From: Arthrobacter roseus
Lineage (GTDB): Bacteria > Actinomycetota > Actinomycetes > Actinomycetales > Micrococcaceae
Assembly: GCF_016907875.1 (NCBI RefSeq)
Contig: NZ_JAFBCU010000001.1
Coordinates: 558,001 to 622,000, forward strand
DNA length: 64,000 nucleotides
Direction of reading: 5' to 3'
How positions within the stretch are numbered: position 1 is the first letter of the stretch; each line of letters opens with the position of its first letter. The position numbers and the translations under genes are program-made. The notes under the pieces are model-generated. The model was not told where the DNA came from. It saw only the letters and a program-made list of their open reading frames with translations, and did not search any database. Shown in pieces: positions 26,729 through 34,600 of this stretch.

Positions 26729-27748
26729 ATGCCCATTGCAACCCCTGAAATCTACGGCGAGATGATCGACCGGGCCAAGGAGGACGGCTTTGCCTATCCG
26801 GCCGTGAATGTCACGTCCTCCCAGACTCTCTGCGCTGCTTTGCAGGGCTTTGCCGACGCCGGATCGGATGGCATTGTGCAGGTTTCCACCGGTGGCGGTG
26901 CGTACTGGTCCGGCGCCGGCTTGAAGGATATGGTGGTCGGTTCGCTGGCGTTCGCGGCCTATGCACGGGAAGTCGCCAAGGCGTATGACGTGAACATTGC
27001 CCTCCACACTGACCACTGCCCCCAGGATAAGCTGGCGGGTTTCGTGCTGCCGCTGCTGGAGGCTTCCGAAGCAGCTGTGAAGCGCGGCGAGGATCCCATC
27101 TTCAACTCGCACATGTGGGACGGGTCGGCGGAAACGGTGGAGGAGAACCTGCGAATCGCCGAGGGCCTGTTGGCACGCACGCATGCCGCGAAGATGATCC
27201 TCGAGGTGGAGATGGGCACCGTTGGCGGCGAGGAAGACGGCGTTGACAATGAGATCAACGACAAGCTCTACACCACGGTCGAAGACGGAATGAAGACCAT
27301 TGAGGCGCTCGGCGCGGGGGAGAAGGGCCGTTACATCACCGCCCTGACCTTCGGTAACGTCCACGGCGTCTACAAGCCAGGCAACGTGAAGCTGCGCCCC
27401 GAGATTCTCAAGGAGATTCAGAGTGAGGTGGGCGCAAGGATTGGCCTGAACAAGCCGTTCGACCTCGTTTTCCACGGCGGCTCGGGTTCGAGCAAGCAGG
27501 AAATCAGCGACGCCGTTTCTTACGGCGTGATCAAGATGAACATTGACACGGACACGCAGTACGCGTTTACTCGCCCGGTTGCCGGGCACATGCTCCACAA
27601 TTACGACGGCGTTATGAAAGTCGACGGCGAAGTCGGCAACAAGAAGCTCTACGATCCCAGGGTCTGGGGCGCTGCCGCAGAGAAAAACATGGCCGCCCGC
27701 ATCGTTGAGGCAGCACAATCACTTGGCTCCGCCGGAAAGAAGCTCTGA
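26729..27748 (+). CDS. fbaA: class II fructose-bisphosphate aldolase
   Basis: 339 residues; AGGAG precedes the ATG. Zinc-binding and catalytic motifs are 'IALHTDHCPQDKL' (catalytic Asp and Zn His), 'LEVEMGTVGGEEDG', 'GNVHGVYKPGNVKL' and 'FHGGSGSSKQEI', all characteristic of the class IIA type. Cleaves fructose 1,6-bisphosphate into DHAP and G3P. Followed at 3 bases by a DUF3151 gene, a common actinobacterial pairing. Confidence 0.97.
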   Translation: MPIATPEIYGEMIDRAKEDGFAYPAVNVTSSQTLCAALQGFADAGSDGIVQVSTGGGAYWSGAGLKDMVVGSLAFAAYAREVAKAYDVNIALHTDHCPQDKLAGFVLPLLEASEAAVKRGEDPIFNSHMWDGSAETVEENLRIAEGLLARTHAAKMILEVEMGTVGGEEDGVDNEINDKLYTTVEDGMKTIEALGAGEKGRYITALTFGNVHGVYKPGNVKLRPEILKEIQSEVGARIGLNKPFDLVFHGGSGSSKQEISDAVSYGVIKMNIDTDTQYAFTRPVAGHMLHNYDGVMKVDGEVGNKKLYDPRVWGAAAEKNMAARIVEAAQSLGSAGKKL

Positions 27749-27751
27749 GGC

Positions 27752-28171
27752 ATGACTGAAAATTTTCGTAAGAACCTGATGGAGCCGGACGCCACTTATC
27801 TTCCGGAGGAGCCCGACGTCGTCAGCCGGCTTGAAGCCGGCGACGAAGCTCTTGATCTGGCAGCGAAATTCCCTGCGTCGTCACTGGTATGGGGCATCCT
27901 CGCAGAGGAAGCGTACGCCGAGGGGCGTGTGGTGGAGTCCTACGCATTCGCGCGAACCGGATACCACCGCGGGTTGGACTCACTGCGCGGCAGCGGATGG
28001 CGTGGAACCGGACCAGTGCCGTATTCGCACGAGCCCAACCGCGGTTTCCTGCGTTCGCTGTTTTCACTGGGTCGTGCCGCGGCCAGCATCGGTGAGCTCG
28101 ACGAAGCGGAGCGGGTGGCCAAGTTCCTCCGGGAATCGGATCCTGAAGCAGTAGCGCAGCTGGAAAAGTAA
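27752..28171 (+). CDS. DUF3151 protein
   Basis: 139 residues. Family signature: 'NFRKNLMEPDATYLPEE', 'LAAKFPASSLVWGILAEEA', 'SYAFARTGYHRGLDSLR' and 'GFLRSLFSLGRAAASIGE', a tetratricopeptide-like helical protein conserved in actinobacteria and usually found behind fba. Function unknown; its consistent position suggests a link to aldolase or glycolysis. A strong stem-loop follows its stop. Confidence 0.92.
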   Translation: MTENFRKNLMEPDATYLPEEPDVVSRLEAGDEALDLAAKFPASSLVWGILAEEAYAEGRVVESYAFARTGYHRGLDSLRGSGWRGTGPVPYSHEPNRGFLRSLFSLGRAAASIGELDEAERVAKFLRESDPEAVAQLEK

Positions 28172-28183
28172 ATGGGTATCGCG

Positions 28184-28223
28184 GGCTTCGGTGCCCCGAC
28201 GTAGTAGTCACTGCACCGAAGCC
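28184..28223. terminator. stem-loop between convergent genes
   Basis: GGCTTCGGTGC (28184-28194) pairs perfectly with GCACCGAAGCC (28213-28223) around an 18-base loop; further CG pairs extend the stem with one mismatch. It lies between the stops of the DUF3151 gene and the M20 peptidase gene and is likely a bidirectional, T-poor actinobacterial terminator. Confidence 0.7.
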
Positions 28224-28247
28224 TGCGGCCGTTGTTGGCCTCCTGAC

Positions 28248-29423
28248 TCAGCCGAAGCGGAGCGCCAATAGTGCGTAAACCTGCGCGGCCGCATGGAGTT
28301 GTTGCACACTCACGGACTCGTTGACCTGGTGCGCCTGCTCGTTGATCTCACCCGGGCCCAGCACAATGGTGGGAATGCCGTGATCGCGGGCAATGAAACC
28401 GCCGTCGCACCCGGCCGTCCATCCGCCTACACCGCCGGGCCAGCCGACGTCGGACACCGCACCCAGCGCGCACTGCACCAACGGTGCCTCCGCGCGGGTC
28501 CGGAAGCCGGGCATCTCCATGGTCACGTCGATCTCCACGGCGATACCCTCGCCGGTGATTCCCGCTTCGCCCACCTGCCGCATGAGCGCCGCGACGATGA
28601 ACTGCGCATCCTCACCCGGCATCAATCGCCGGTCAATCCACGCCACGCATTCAGCGGCGACCATGGACGTTCCCTCGCCACCGGCGATCCGGCCCACGCT
28701 CCACGTTCCGCTGCCGAGCAGCTCATCGGGCTGGGATCGGAGCCGGGCATCGTCGGCGCGGACTAGTTCCAGAATGCGGGACGCCGCATCCACGGCGTTG
28801 GCCCCATCCTCCGGTCGGCCTGAATGGGCGGACCGTCCGGTGACCCGGACCTCCAGATAGCTATCACCCCGGCAGCCAATCACCGTCTCCAGGTTCGTGG
28901 GCTCGGCCACAATGCACGCGGCGGCCTGAACGTTCCCGGCCGTGAAATGGCGGATGCCGAGCCCCAGATCCTCCTCGTCCACCGTGCAGACGAGCTGCAG
29001 CGGCCGAGGCGGACGCGCACCGGATTCACCGATGGCACGGAGGGCAAGCACGACGGCGGCCAGCCCGCCCAGCATGTCAGTGGACCCACGTCCGAAGATC
29101 CGCCCTCCCTTGAGAATCGGTTCAAATGCCGGGTGATCCCACCCATCTCCGGCGGGGACGACGTCGGAATGGCCAAGGAACATGAGCGGGGGACCCTCAC
29201 CTCCGGGCAGCGTGGCGATGAGGTTCGAACGCTCTGGTGTTACCTCCTGTAACGCGACGTCTAGTCCGGCGGCTTGGCAGGCTGCCTGCAGCACTGCGAC
29301 CCTCCGGGCCTCGGTACCGCCTGGATTCTCCCCTCCCGCGGTAATCAGGTCACAGGTCAGAGAGACCAGGTCCTCCTGCCGGATCCGGTCAAGGACCGCG
29401 CGTTCGACGTCGGTCCCAGCCAA
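28248..29423 (-). CDS. M20-family metallopeptidase / deacylase (ArgE/DapE type)
   Basis: 391 residues. Metal ligands are in 'FLGHSDVVPAGDGW' (His, Asp) and 'FGRGSTDMLGGLAA' (bridging Asp), with catalytic 'CTVDEEDLG' (Glu pair) and 'AEPTNLETVIGCRG'; 'GVDCGGF'-like 'GWTAGCDGGFIARDHGIPTIVLGPG' closes the site. The dimerisation domain is inserted at about 180-290. It is the last gene of a three-gene operon behind an ectoine-hydrolase homologue and an aminotransferase, so it may deacetylate an N-acetylated diamino acid; this is inference from context. Confidence 0.88.
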   Translation of the reverse strand: MAGTDVERAVLDRIRQEDLVSLTCDLITAGGENPGGTEARRVAVLQAACQAAGLDVALQEVTPERSNLIATLPGGEGPPLMFLGHSDVVPAGDGWDHPAFEPILKGGRIFGRGSTDMLGGLAAVVLALRAIGESGARPPRPLQLVCTVDEEDLGLGIRHFTAGNVQAAACIVAEPTNLETVIGCRGDSYLEVRVTGRSAHSGRPEDGANAVDAASRILELVRADDARLRSQPDELLGSGTWSVGRIAGGEGTSMVAAECVAWIDRRLMPGEDAQFIVAALMRQVGEAGITGEGIAVEIDVTMEMPGFRTRAEAPLVQCALGAVSDVGWPGGVGGWTAGCDGGFIARDHGIPTIVLGPGEINEQAHQVNESVSVQQLHAAAQVYALLALRFG

Positions 29424-29424
29424 T

Positions 29425-30639
29425 TCAGACCTTCTCGCGCATCAGGTCTAGGGAGCGTCGCAACCGGATGATGCCCTCCTCGATCCGTTCGGGCGTGGTG
29501 GAGGCGAAGCAGAGCCGCAGTGCGTCGTCGAACCTTCCACCGGGTGAGAGGGCTGGCCCGGGGATGAAGGCGACGCCTTCGGCGAGAGCCGTCTCAAACA
29601 AGGCGGTGGTGGAGATCCGGGCATCATCGCCGCGAAGGGTCAGCCAGAGGAAGAAGCCGCCGTCCGGGTCCGTGGTGGAGACGCGTCCGCCTAGGTGCCG
29701 CTGGATGCTCTCCAGCATCGCCTCCTTGCGGGTGCGGTACTCGTTGCGCAGGCCAGCCAGATGTTCATCGAGTCCGCCTCGGCAGATGAACTCGGCAACG
29801 ATGTGCTGGTTGGGGACGTTGGTGCACGTGTCCATGGCCTGCTTGGCATTGATCACTAGCTGGCGGACAGATGGGTCAACGTCCACCCAGCCCACCCGTA
29901 GACCGGGCGCCAGGATTTTCGAGAACGTGCGCACGGAGAACAGCAGCGGATCATTGGGGCTGAGGCTCCGGAAGCCGGGAATGTCCTCGCCGGTGAAGCG
30001 GAGCAGCCCGTAAGGATCGTCGTCGATGATGACCGCGTTCCAGGCATGGGCGAGTTCCAGCAGAGCCTTGCGGCGAGCGAGCGAAAGCGTGGTGCCGGAA
30101 GGATTCTGGAAGTTCGGGATGGTGTAAATGGCCTTCGGCGTCCGTCCAATGGCAGCAACCAGCTCCGGCAGCGCCTCCACGATCAGCCCGTTCTCGTCGA
30201 TCGGCGCTTCCAGAAGCTCTGCGCCGTAACTCAGGGCGGTGGCACTGCCGTTCGTGTAGGTGGGGCTCTCGACAATGACCACATCACCTGGGTCAACATA
30301 GATTTTGCAGGCCAGATCCAAGCCCTGCATGCCGCCAGAGGTGATGACAATCCGCTCCTCGCTGGTGGCCTCCGACGTTTGCGCTAGATAGTCCAGCAGA
30401 GCGTGGACGAGCACAGGCTCTCCCTCGGTGGCCCCATAGGTAAAGGAGTCCGGCGTGTAGATCTGCGAGGCAATCTCACGGAACAATTCGGTGGGAACCA
30501 CCTCCGCAGCTGGTGCGCCCATGGCGAACCGGACGACGTCGTGCGTCTGCGCCGCCAGCAGCGACGTGCTCGAGTCAATGACAGAACCGACCAGCTGATC
30601 GGCGCGGGCCGCTACGGGCGCGGTACGGGTGGGTCTCAT
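29425..30639 (-). CDS. class I/II PLP aminotransferase (2-aminoadipate/LysN-like)
   Basis: 404 residues from ATG 30639; a second ATG at 30645 is closer to the AAAGGAA site, so either is possible. Fold-type I features: 'VITSGGMQGLDLACKIYVDPGDVVIVE', 'IYTIPNFQNPSGTTLS' (PLP-binding), 'VIIDDDPYGLLRF' (Asp contacting the pyridine N) and 'RTFSKILAPGLRVGW' with the Schiff-base lysine. It resembles the catalytic half of MocR-type proteins but lacks the GntR DNA-binding domain. Overlaps the upstream M24 gene, so it is probably co-translated with it. Confidence 0.88.
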   Translation of the reverse strand: MRPTRTAPVAARADQLVGSVIDSSTSLLAAQTHDVVRFAMGAPAAEVVPTELFREIASQIYTPDSFTYGATEGEPVLVHALLDYLAQTSEATSEERIVITSGGMQGLDLACKIYVDPGDVVIVESPTYTNGSATALSYGAELLEAPIDENGLIVEALPELVAAIGRTPKAIYTIPNFQNPSGTTLSLARRKALLELAHAWNAVIIDDDPYGLLRFTGEDIPGFRSLSPNDPLLFSVRTFSKILAPGLRVGWVDVDPSVRQLVINAKQAMDTCTNVPNQHIVAEFICRGGLDEHLAGLRNEYRTRKEAMLESIQRHLGGRVSTTDPDGGFFLWLTLRGDDARISTTALFETALAEGVAFIPGPALSPGGRFDDALRLCFASTTPERIEEGIIRLRRSLDLMREKV

Positions 30640-31823
30640 GAACATGTTCCTTTCTGAAGCAGTTCGCGGGGGAACGCGGCGAACGTTTCCACGCCGCTAC
30701 CGCTCACGCGGAACGGCTCCGAGAGTTCGAATCCGTAGTTGTCCATCCACATGCCCGCCATCAGGTGAAATGTCATGTTCTCCTCGAGCACGGAGTCATC
30801 CTCGGACCGGATACTCACGGTCCTTTCGCCCCAGTCCGGGGGATAACCGATACCAATTGAGTAGCCAAGGCGTGAGGGCTTCTCCAGCCCGTATTTGGCG
30901 AGCGTCCTGTTCCAGGTGGACGCGAGCTCGCGCACAGGAACGCCGGGACGGATGATGTCCAGCACCGATTTGACGCCGTCCGCCACGGCATCGGCCAACC
31001 GAGCCAGATCGTCCGACGGCGTCCCGATGCTGAATGTTCGCGCCAGCGGTACGTGATACCGCCGGTAGGCCCCCGCCAGTTCGACGACGACGGCCTGACC
31101 CTGGGTGAAGCGCGATTCGTTCCACGTCAGGTGAGGCGTATCCGCCTCCTCCCCGGTGGGAAGCAGCGGCACAATCGCAGGGTAATCTCCGCCGATCTCC
31201 GGCGTCCCCGAAATCTGTGCGTGCGAAATGGCGGCCGCGACGTCGCACTGGCGCTCGCCGGCCTCAATACTTTCCTGCGCCACCTTCATGGCCCCATTGC
31301 AGACGACGGCGGCCTTGCGCATCAACTGAATTTCCGCGGGGGACTTCACGAGACGAACCCAATTGACGAGCTCGAAACAGTCCACCAGCGTCCACTCCGG
31401 AATGGCATTCACCAGCGCCCGGTACCCCTTGGGTGAGAAGAAGTGAGAGTCCATCTCCAACCCAACGCAGCCGTGGGTCGCTGCGGCGATCAGGTAACGC
31501 TGACGCAGGGCGTAGGCAACGTAGTCGAACGGATGCAGGTGCGGACGGTGCACATAGCGTTCCGGGTAGGCCTCGATGGAATCCGGCGGGAGCCAGGAGG
31601 TACGGAAGGCACCCCGTGCGTCCATGTCCCGGGTGAAGAGGATCATGTCCCCTTGTGCGGGAACAAAGAGAACCTGCGGCGTGTAGAAAGACCACGCGTT
31701 GTACGCGCAAAGATAGTAGATATTGGCGGGGTCCGTGACCAGCAGGGCAGAAAGCCCTTGAGCATCCATTCGCTGACGTACGCTCGCCAGCCTTTGCGCG
31801 TACTCCCCGGCTGTAAACAACAA
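30636..31823 (-). CDS. M24 creatinase-fold hydrolase resembling ectoine hydrolase (DoeA/EutD)
   Basis: 395 residues from a TTG at 31823 (another TTG at 31820), with GGAAGG upstream; a TTG at 31859 is less likely. The length and several distinctive segments match DoeA as I remember it: 'GGDYPAIVPLLPTG', 'PHLTWNE', 'AYRRYHVPLARTF', 'GYSIGIGYPPDWGERT' and 'MTFHLMAGMWM'. DoeA opens the ectoine ring to N-acetyl-diaminobutyrate. The classical metal ligands of M24 proteases are poorly kept, as in DoeA. A TTGT..ACAA palindrome lies just upstream. Downstream aminotransferase and M20 deacylase fit a diamino-acid catabolic route. Confidence 0.75.
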   Translation of the reverse strand: MLFTAGEYAQRLASVRQRMDAQGLSALLVTDPANIYYLCAYNAWSFYTPQVLFVPAQGDMILFTRDMDARGAFRTSWLPPDSIEAYPERYVHRPHLHPFDYVAYALRQRYLIAAATHGCVGLEMDSHFFSPKGYRALVNAIPEWTLVDCFELVNWVRLVKSPAEIQLMRKAAVVCNGAMKVAQESIEAGERQCDVAAAISHAQISGTPEIGGDYPAIVPLLPTGEEADTPHLTWNESRFTQGQAVVVELAGAYRRYHVPLARTFSIGTPSDDLARLADAVADGVKSVLDIIRPGVPVRELASTWNRTLAKYGLEKPSRLGYSIGIGYPPDWGERTVSIRSEDDSVLEENMTFHLMAGMWMDNYGFELSEPFRVSGSGVETFAAFPRELLQKGTCS

Positions 31824-31847
31824 GATCGCACCGCCTTCCGATCGGTG

Positions 31848-31861
31848 GATTGTCCACAATC
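31848..31861. promoter_or_regulatory. candidate GntR-type operator
   Basis: GATTGTCCACAATC is a palindrome with 6-base arms around a central CC, of the TTGT(N)ACAA form bound by many GntR-family regulators. It lies 25-38 bases upstream of the chosen start of the ectoine-hydrolase-like operon, where it could block its promoter, and 34 bases from the zwf stop. No GntR gene is adjacent. Confidence 0.4.
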
Positions 31862-31894
31862 TACGGCACGGCCCAGCTGGTTACAAGGGTACTG

Positions 31895-33310
31895 CTACAG
31901 CTGAGTCTCGTTCCGCGATGTAGCCCAATCCTCCGGACCATTGGAACCTGCAGCGTACTCTTCGAGGGGGACTTTGTTCTCCGCCCAGGCGTTAACTACG
32001 GGTTCAACGATCCGCCAGCACTCCACCGCGGTGTCGGCGCGAACAAAGAACATGGCATTGTCCGTCAGGACGGCCTGGAGCACCTCTCCGTACGGCAACA
32101 GGTCCGTCTCGTTGAGCTGAGCCGACAGCGCTGCGCGATCCAGATGGTAGACATCACCCGGGCCGTTGACGTCTATTTCCAGTTGGATTTTCGCCGGACC
32201 CAAACCTATTCTGATCCGCGTTGGGGTATCAGTACCCGTGAACCCTGTCGGTAGATGGGGGAGGGGCTTGAACGTCACCATGGCTTCCATCTGATTTTTG
32301 GCCAGAGACTTTCCGGAACGGAGAATGATCGGGACGCCAGCCCACCGCGCATTGTTGATGTGAACTTCAAGCTCGGCCAGCGTCTCCGTATTGTTGTCCG
32401 GATCAACGCCCGGCTCATCGACGTAATTGGGGACGTCCCGGTCGCCAATTTTCCCCGCCGTGTAGCGGGCTCGGCGCGTAGTCTTCGCATAGTCGGGACC
32501 AACCTCGGCCGCACGGATCAGCTCGGCCACTCGGTCACGGACGTCGCGCTCGCCGAGTGTTGCAGGCTGATCCATGGTGATGAAGGCCATGACCTGCAGT
32601 AGGTGACTCTGCATCATGTCGCGCATGGCCCCGGTGGTGTCATAGAAGCCGGCGCGGCCCTCGAGGGTCAGATCCTCATCAAAGTAGATCTCCACTTTGT
32701 CCACGTGACGGTTGTTCCAGACAGGCTCCAACAGGTGGTTGGCGAAGCGGAGGCCCAGGATATTCAGGACGGTTCCCGTACCGCGGAAGTGATCCACCCG
32801 GTAAATATGATTCTCCGGCAGTAGCTTCTCAAGGGTCGCGGTGAGTTTCCGGGCAGAAACCTGGTCAGCACCGAACGGTTTTTCCATGACAAAGCGGGTG
32901 TTCTCAGGAACATCATCCGGCTCCAGCAGGTTGCAGGCCTTTTCCGTGATGGACGGTGGCAGAGCAAAGTAGACCGCGGCCGGTTGTTCCACCGCTTTGA
33001 GAACCTTCGCCAGTTCTTCCCTGGAGGTGACGTCCACTTGGTGGTACTCACTGTTTTTGGCTAGTCGTTCCAGGACCTGATGTTCATCTTCTTCGCTGAA
33101 GGATTCTTTGAGCTGATCGCGCCACTTGTCCTGCGGCCAGTCATCGTAGCCCGCGCCAACCAGGCTGATGTCCTGGGCGCCGCCCTGGGCTACGAGACTT
33201 GCCAGCCCGGGCATCAGGAGCCGGGCCGTCAGATCACCGGATGCTCCGAGGATGAGGAGCGTCTTGATAGCGGGGCTGTCCTCGCCGGCGGAGGAAGCTG
33301 AGGTGTCCAT
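31895..33310 (-). CDS. zwf: glucose-6-phosphate dehydrogenase
   Basis: 471 residues. NADP Rossmann motif 'LLILGASGDLTARLLMPGL' (about 16-34), the signature 'RVDHFRGTGTVLNIL' (substrate-site 'DHF.G' in place of the usual DHYLGK), 'MEKPFG' and the C-terminal beta-sheet domain. The catalytic motif normally reads RIDHYLGKE; here 'RVDHFRGTGT' lacks the usual lysine, so this is one of the divergent actinobacterial Zwf homologues and strict substrate use is less certain. First step of the oxidative pentose phosphate pathway. Confidence 0.88.
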   Translation of the reverse strand: MDTSASSAGEDSPAIKTLLILGASGDLTARLLMPGLASLVAQGGAQDISLVGAGYDDWPQDKWRDQLKESFSEEDEHQVLERLAKNSEYHQVDVTSREELAKVLKAVEQPAAVYFALPPSITEKACNLLEPDDVPENTRFVMEKPFGADQVSARKLTATLEKLLPENHIYRVDHFRGTGTVLNILGLRFANHLLEPVWNNRHVDKVEIYFDEDLTLEGRAGFYDTTGAMRDMMQSHLLQVMAFITMDQPATLGERDVRDRVAELIRAAEVGPDYAKTTRRARYTAGKIGDRDVPNYVDEPGVDPDNNTETLAELEVHINNARWAGVPIILRSGKSLAKNQMEAMVTFKPLPHLPTGFTGTDTPTRIRIGLGPAKIQLEIDVNGPGDVYHLDRAALSAQLNETDLLPYGEVLQAVLTDNAMFFVRADTAVECWRIVEPVVNAWAENKVPLEEYAAGSNGPEDWATSRNETQL

Positions 33311-33412
33311 GAATTCATGCTCCTGACGAAAAGAAAGCGACTGGCCTGACTTTTCCCATGCTAGACCGGCCGTTGCACGGGAGGCCAGTGCATTGTTGAG
33401 GATCAGTGGAAT

Positions 33413-34474
33413 CTATGGGCCGGGCGAGGTTGTGGTCTCCGGATGCAGCGCGGCGAGGGATTGCAGCACGCTCCCGGCGAGAACAGAATCCGCGCGGGGA
33501 AGAGACTCAGGCACGGCAGCAGTGAGCTGTTCCTGCATGTAGACGCCGCGCGTCCGGTTGGTGAAGACACGCGCCGTACTCTCGACGTCGTCGGCTGCCG
33601 CCCGCAGGAAACACGCATAGTCACCAGAAGATGGCTGAGCATCCCGCTCCGCGATGCGGTGGGATATCAGCAGTGTCGCCGCAACCAGGGCGTCAAGGTG
33701 GTCCAATCGCTCATCGAGTTTCTGCAGGAGTGCGGCCCGTCGCAAACCACGCACAGTGCGACGACGGATTCGGTGGGCGATCACTCGTATCTCAGATAGT
33801 TCGGCCAGCTGTGAACGTGCCTCTCGGGCCAGCACGACGGCGTCGAGAGCCGTCTGCTCATCGTCGTCCTCCAGCGCATCGGCAGTTTTGGTGAGGGCAG
33901 CCCGAACACTGCTGAGCACCCGTTGCACGGACTCTGAAACCAGCGCCACCGGGTCCGGCGTGAAGAACACTTGGCTGCCGAGCAGCCCCAGAACGCCGCC
34001 GATAGCGGCGTCGAGAATTCTGCTTCCCGGACTCTGTAGCGGCGGAAGTACCAGTACGAACAACGCGGAAGCGGCCCCTTGGATATAGGCCAGGCGACGC
34101 GAGTCGATAGCGGCCGCTGCACCCATTCCCAGCACGACGGCGGCAACCGCCTGCAGCAACGGGCCCCCCGGATCCACGAGGAGGATCAGTTCGCCGACTG
34201 CGACGCCGGCAACCACGCCTGCGAGCAAGTCCACCGCTTGCCTGGCACGCTCACCCTTGCCTCCTGCCAGACAGATGATAGCTGCCGTCGCAGCAAACAC
34301 CGGAAAGGTATGCCCCAAGAGAGTCGAGGCGAGCCACCATGCCACACCGGCCGCGATCCCACACTGCGCAACCACTGGCAGAGCGTCGGACAGTCGCCGC
34401 CACGTTGATGCAGGGCCGGCCGCACGCGCCGTCGTCGTCAGCGCTTGCCGCAAAGGTATCCGCCGCTTATCCAC
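33413..34474 (-). CDS. FUSC-family / aromatic-acid-exporter-like membrane protein
   Basis: 353 residues from GTG 34474, where GGGAGG lies 4-9 bases upstream; the open frame extends to 34525 but without a ribosome site. About six membrane helices in the first 160 residues (e.g. 'VVAQCGIAAGVAWWLASTLLG' region, 'FPVFAATAAIICLAGG', 'VVLGMGAAAAIDSRRLAYIQ'), followed by a long soluble helical C-terminal part. This half-FUSC layout is typical of putative efflux proteins. Substrate unknown. Divergent from the sugar porter gene. Confidence 0.8.
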   Translation of the reverse strand: MDKRRIPLRQALTTTARAAGPASTWRRLSDALPVVAQCGIAAGVAWWLASTLLGHTFPVFAATAAIICLAGGKGERARQAVDLLAGVVAGVAVGELILLVDPGGPLLQAVAAVVLGMGAAAAIDSRRLAYIQGAASALFVLVLPPLQSPGSRILDAAIGGVLGLLGSQVFFTPDPVALVSESVQRVLSSVRAALTKTADALEDDDEQTALDAVVLAREARSQLAELSEIRVIAHRIRRRTVRGLRRAALLQKLDERLDHLDALVAATLLISHRIAERDAQPSSGDYACFLRAAADDVESTARVFTNRTRGVYMQEQLTAAVPESLPRADSVLAGSVLQSLAALHPETTTSPGP

Positions 34475-34600
34475 GCAACCTCCCATTGGCGCGCGTAGGT
34501 TCGAGTGTGGCTTAAAGCTAACCACGGCGTTGCGGCGAGATGGAGTGCGCGCCTAGGGTAAAGGAAATAAAAGCATACTGAAGGGCTTCGGGAGGTTGTA

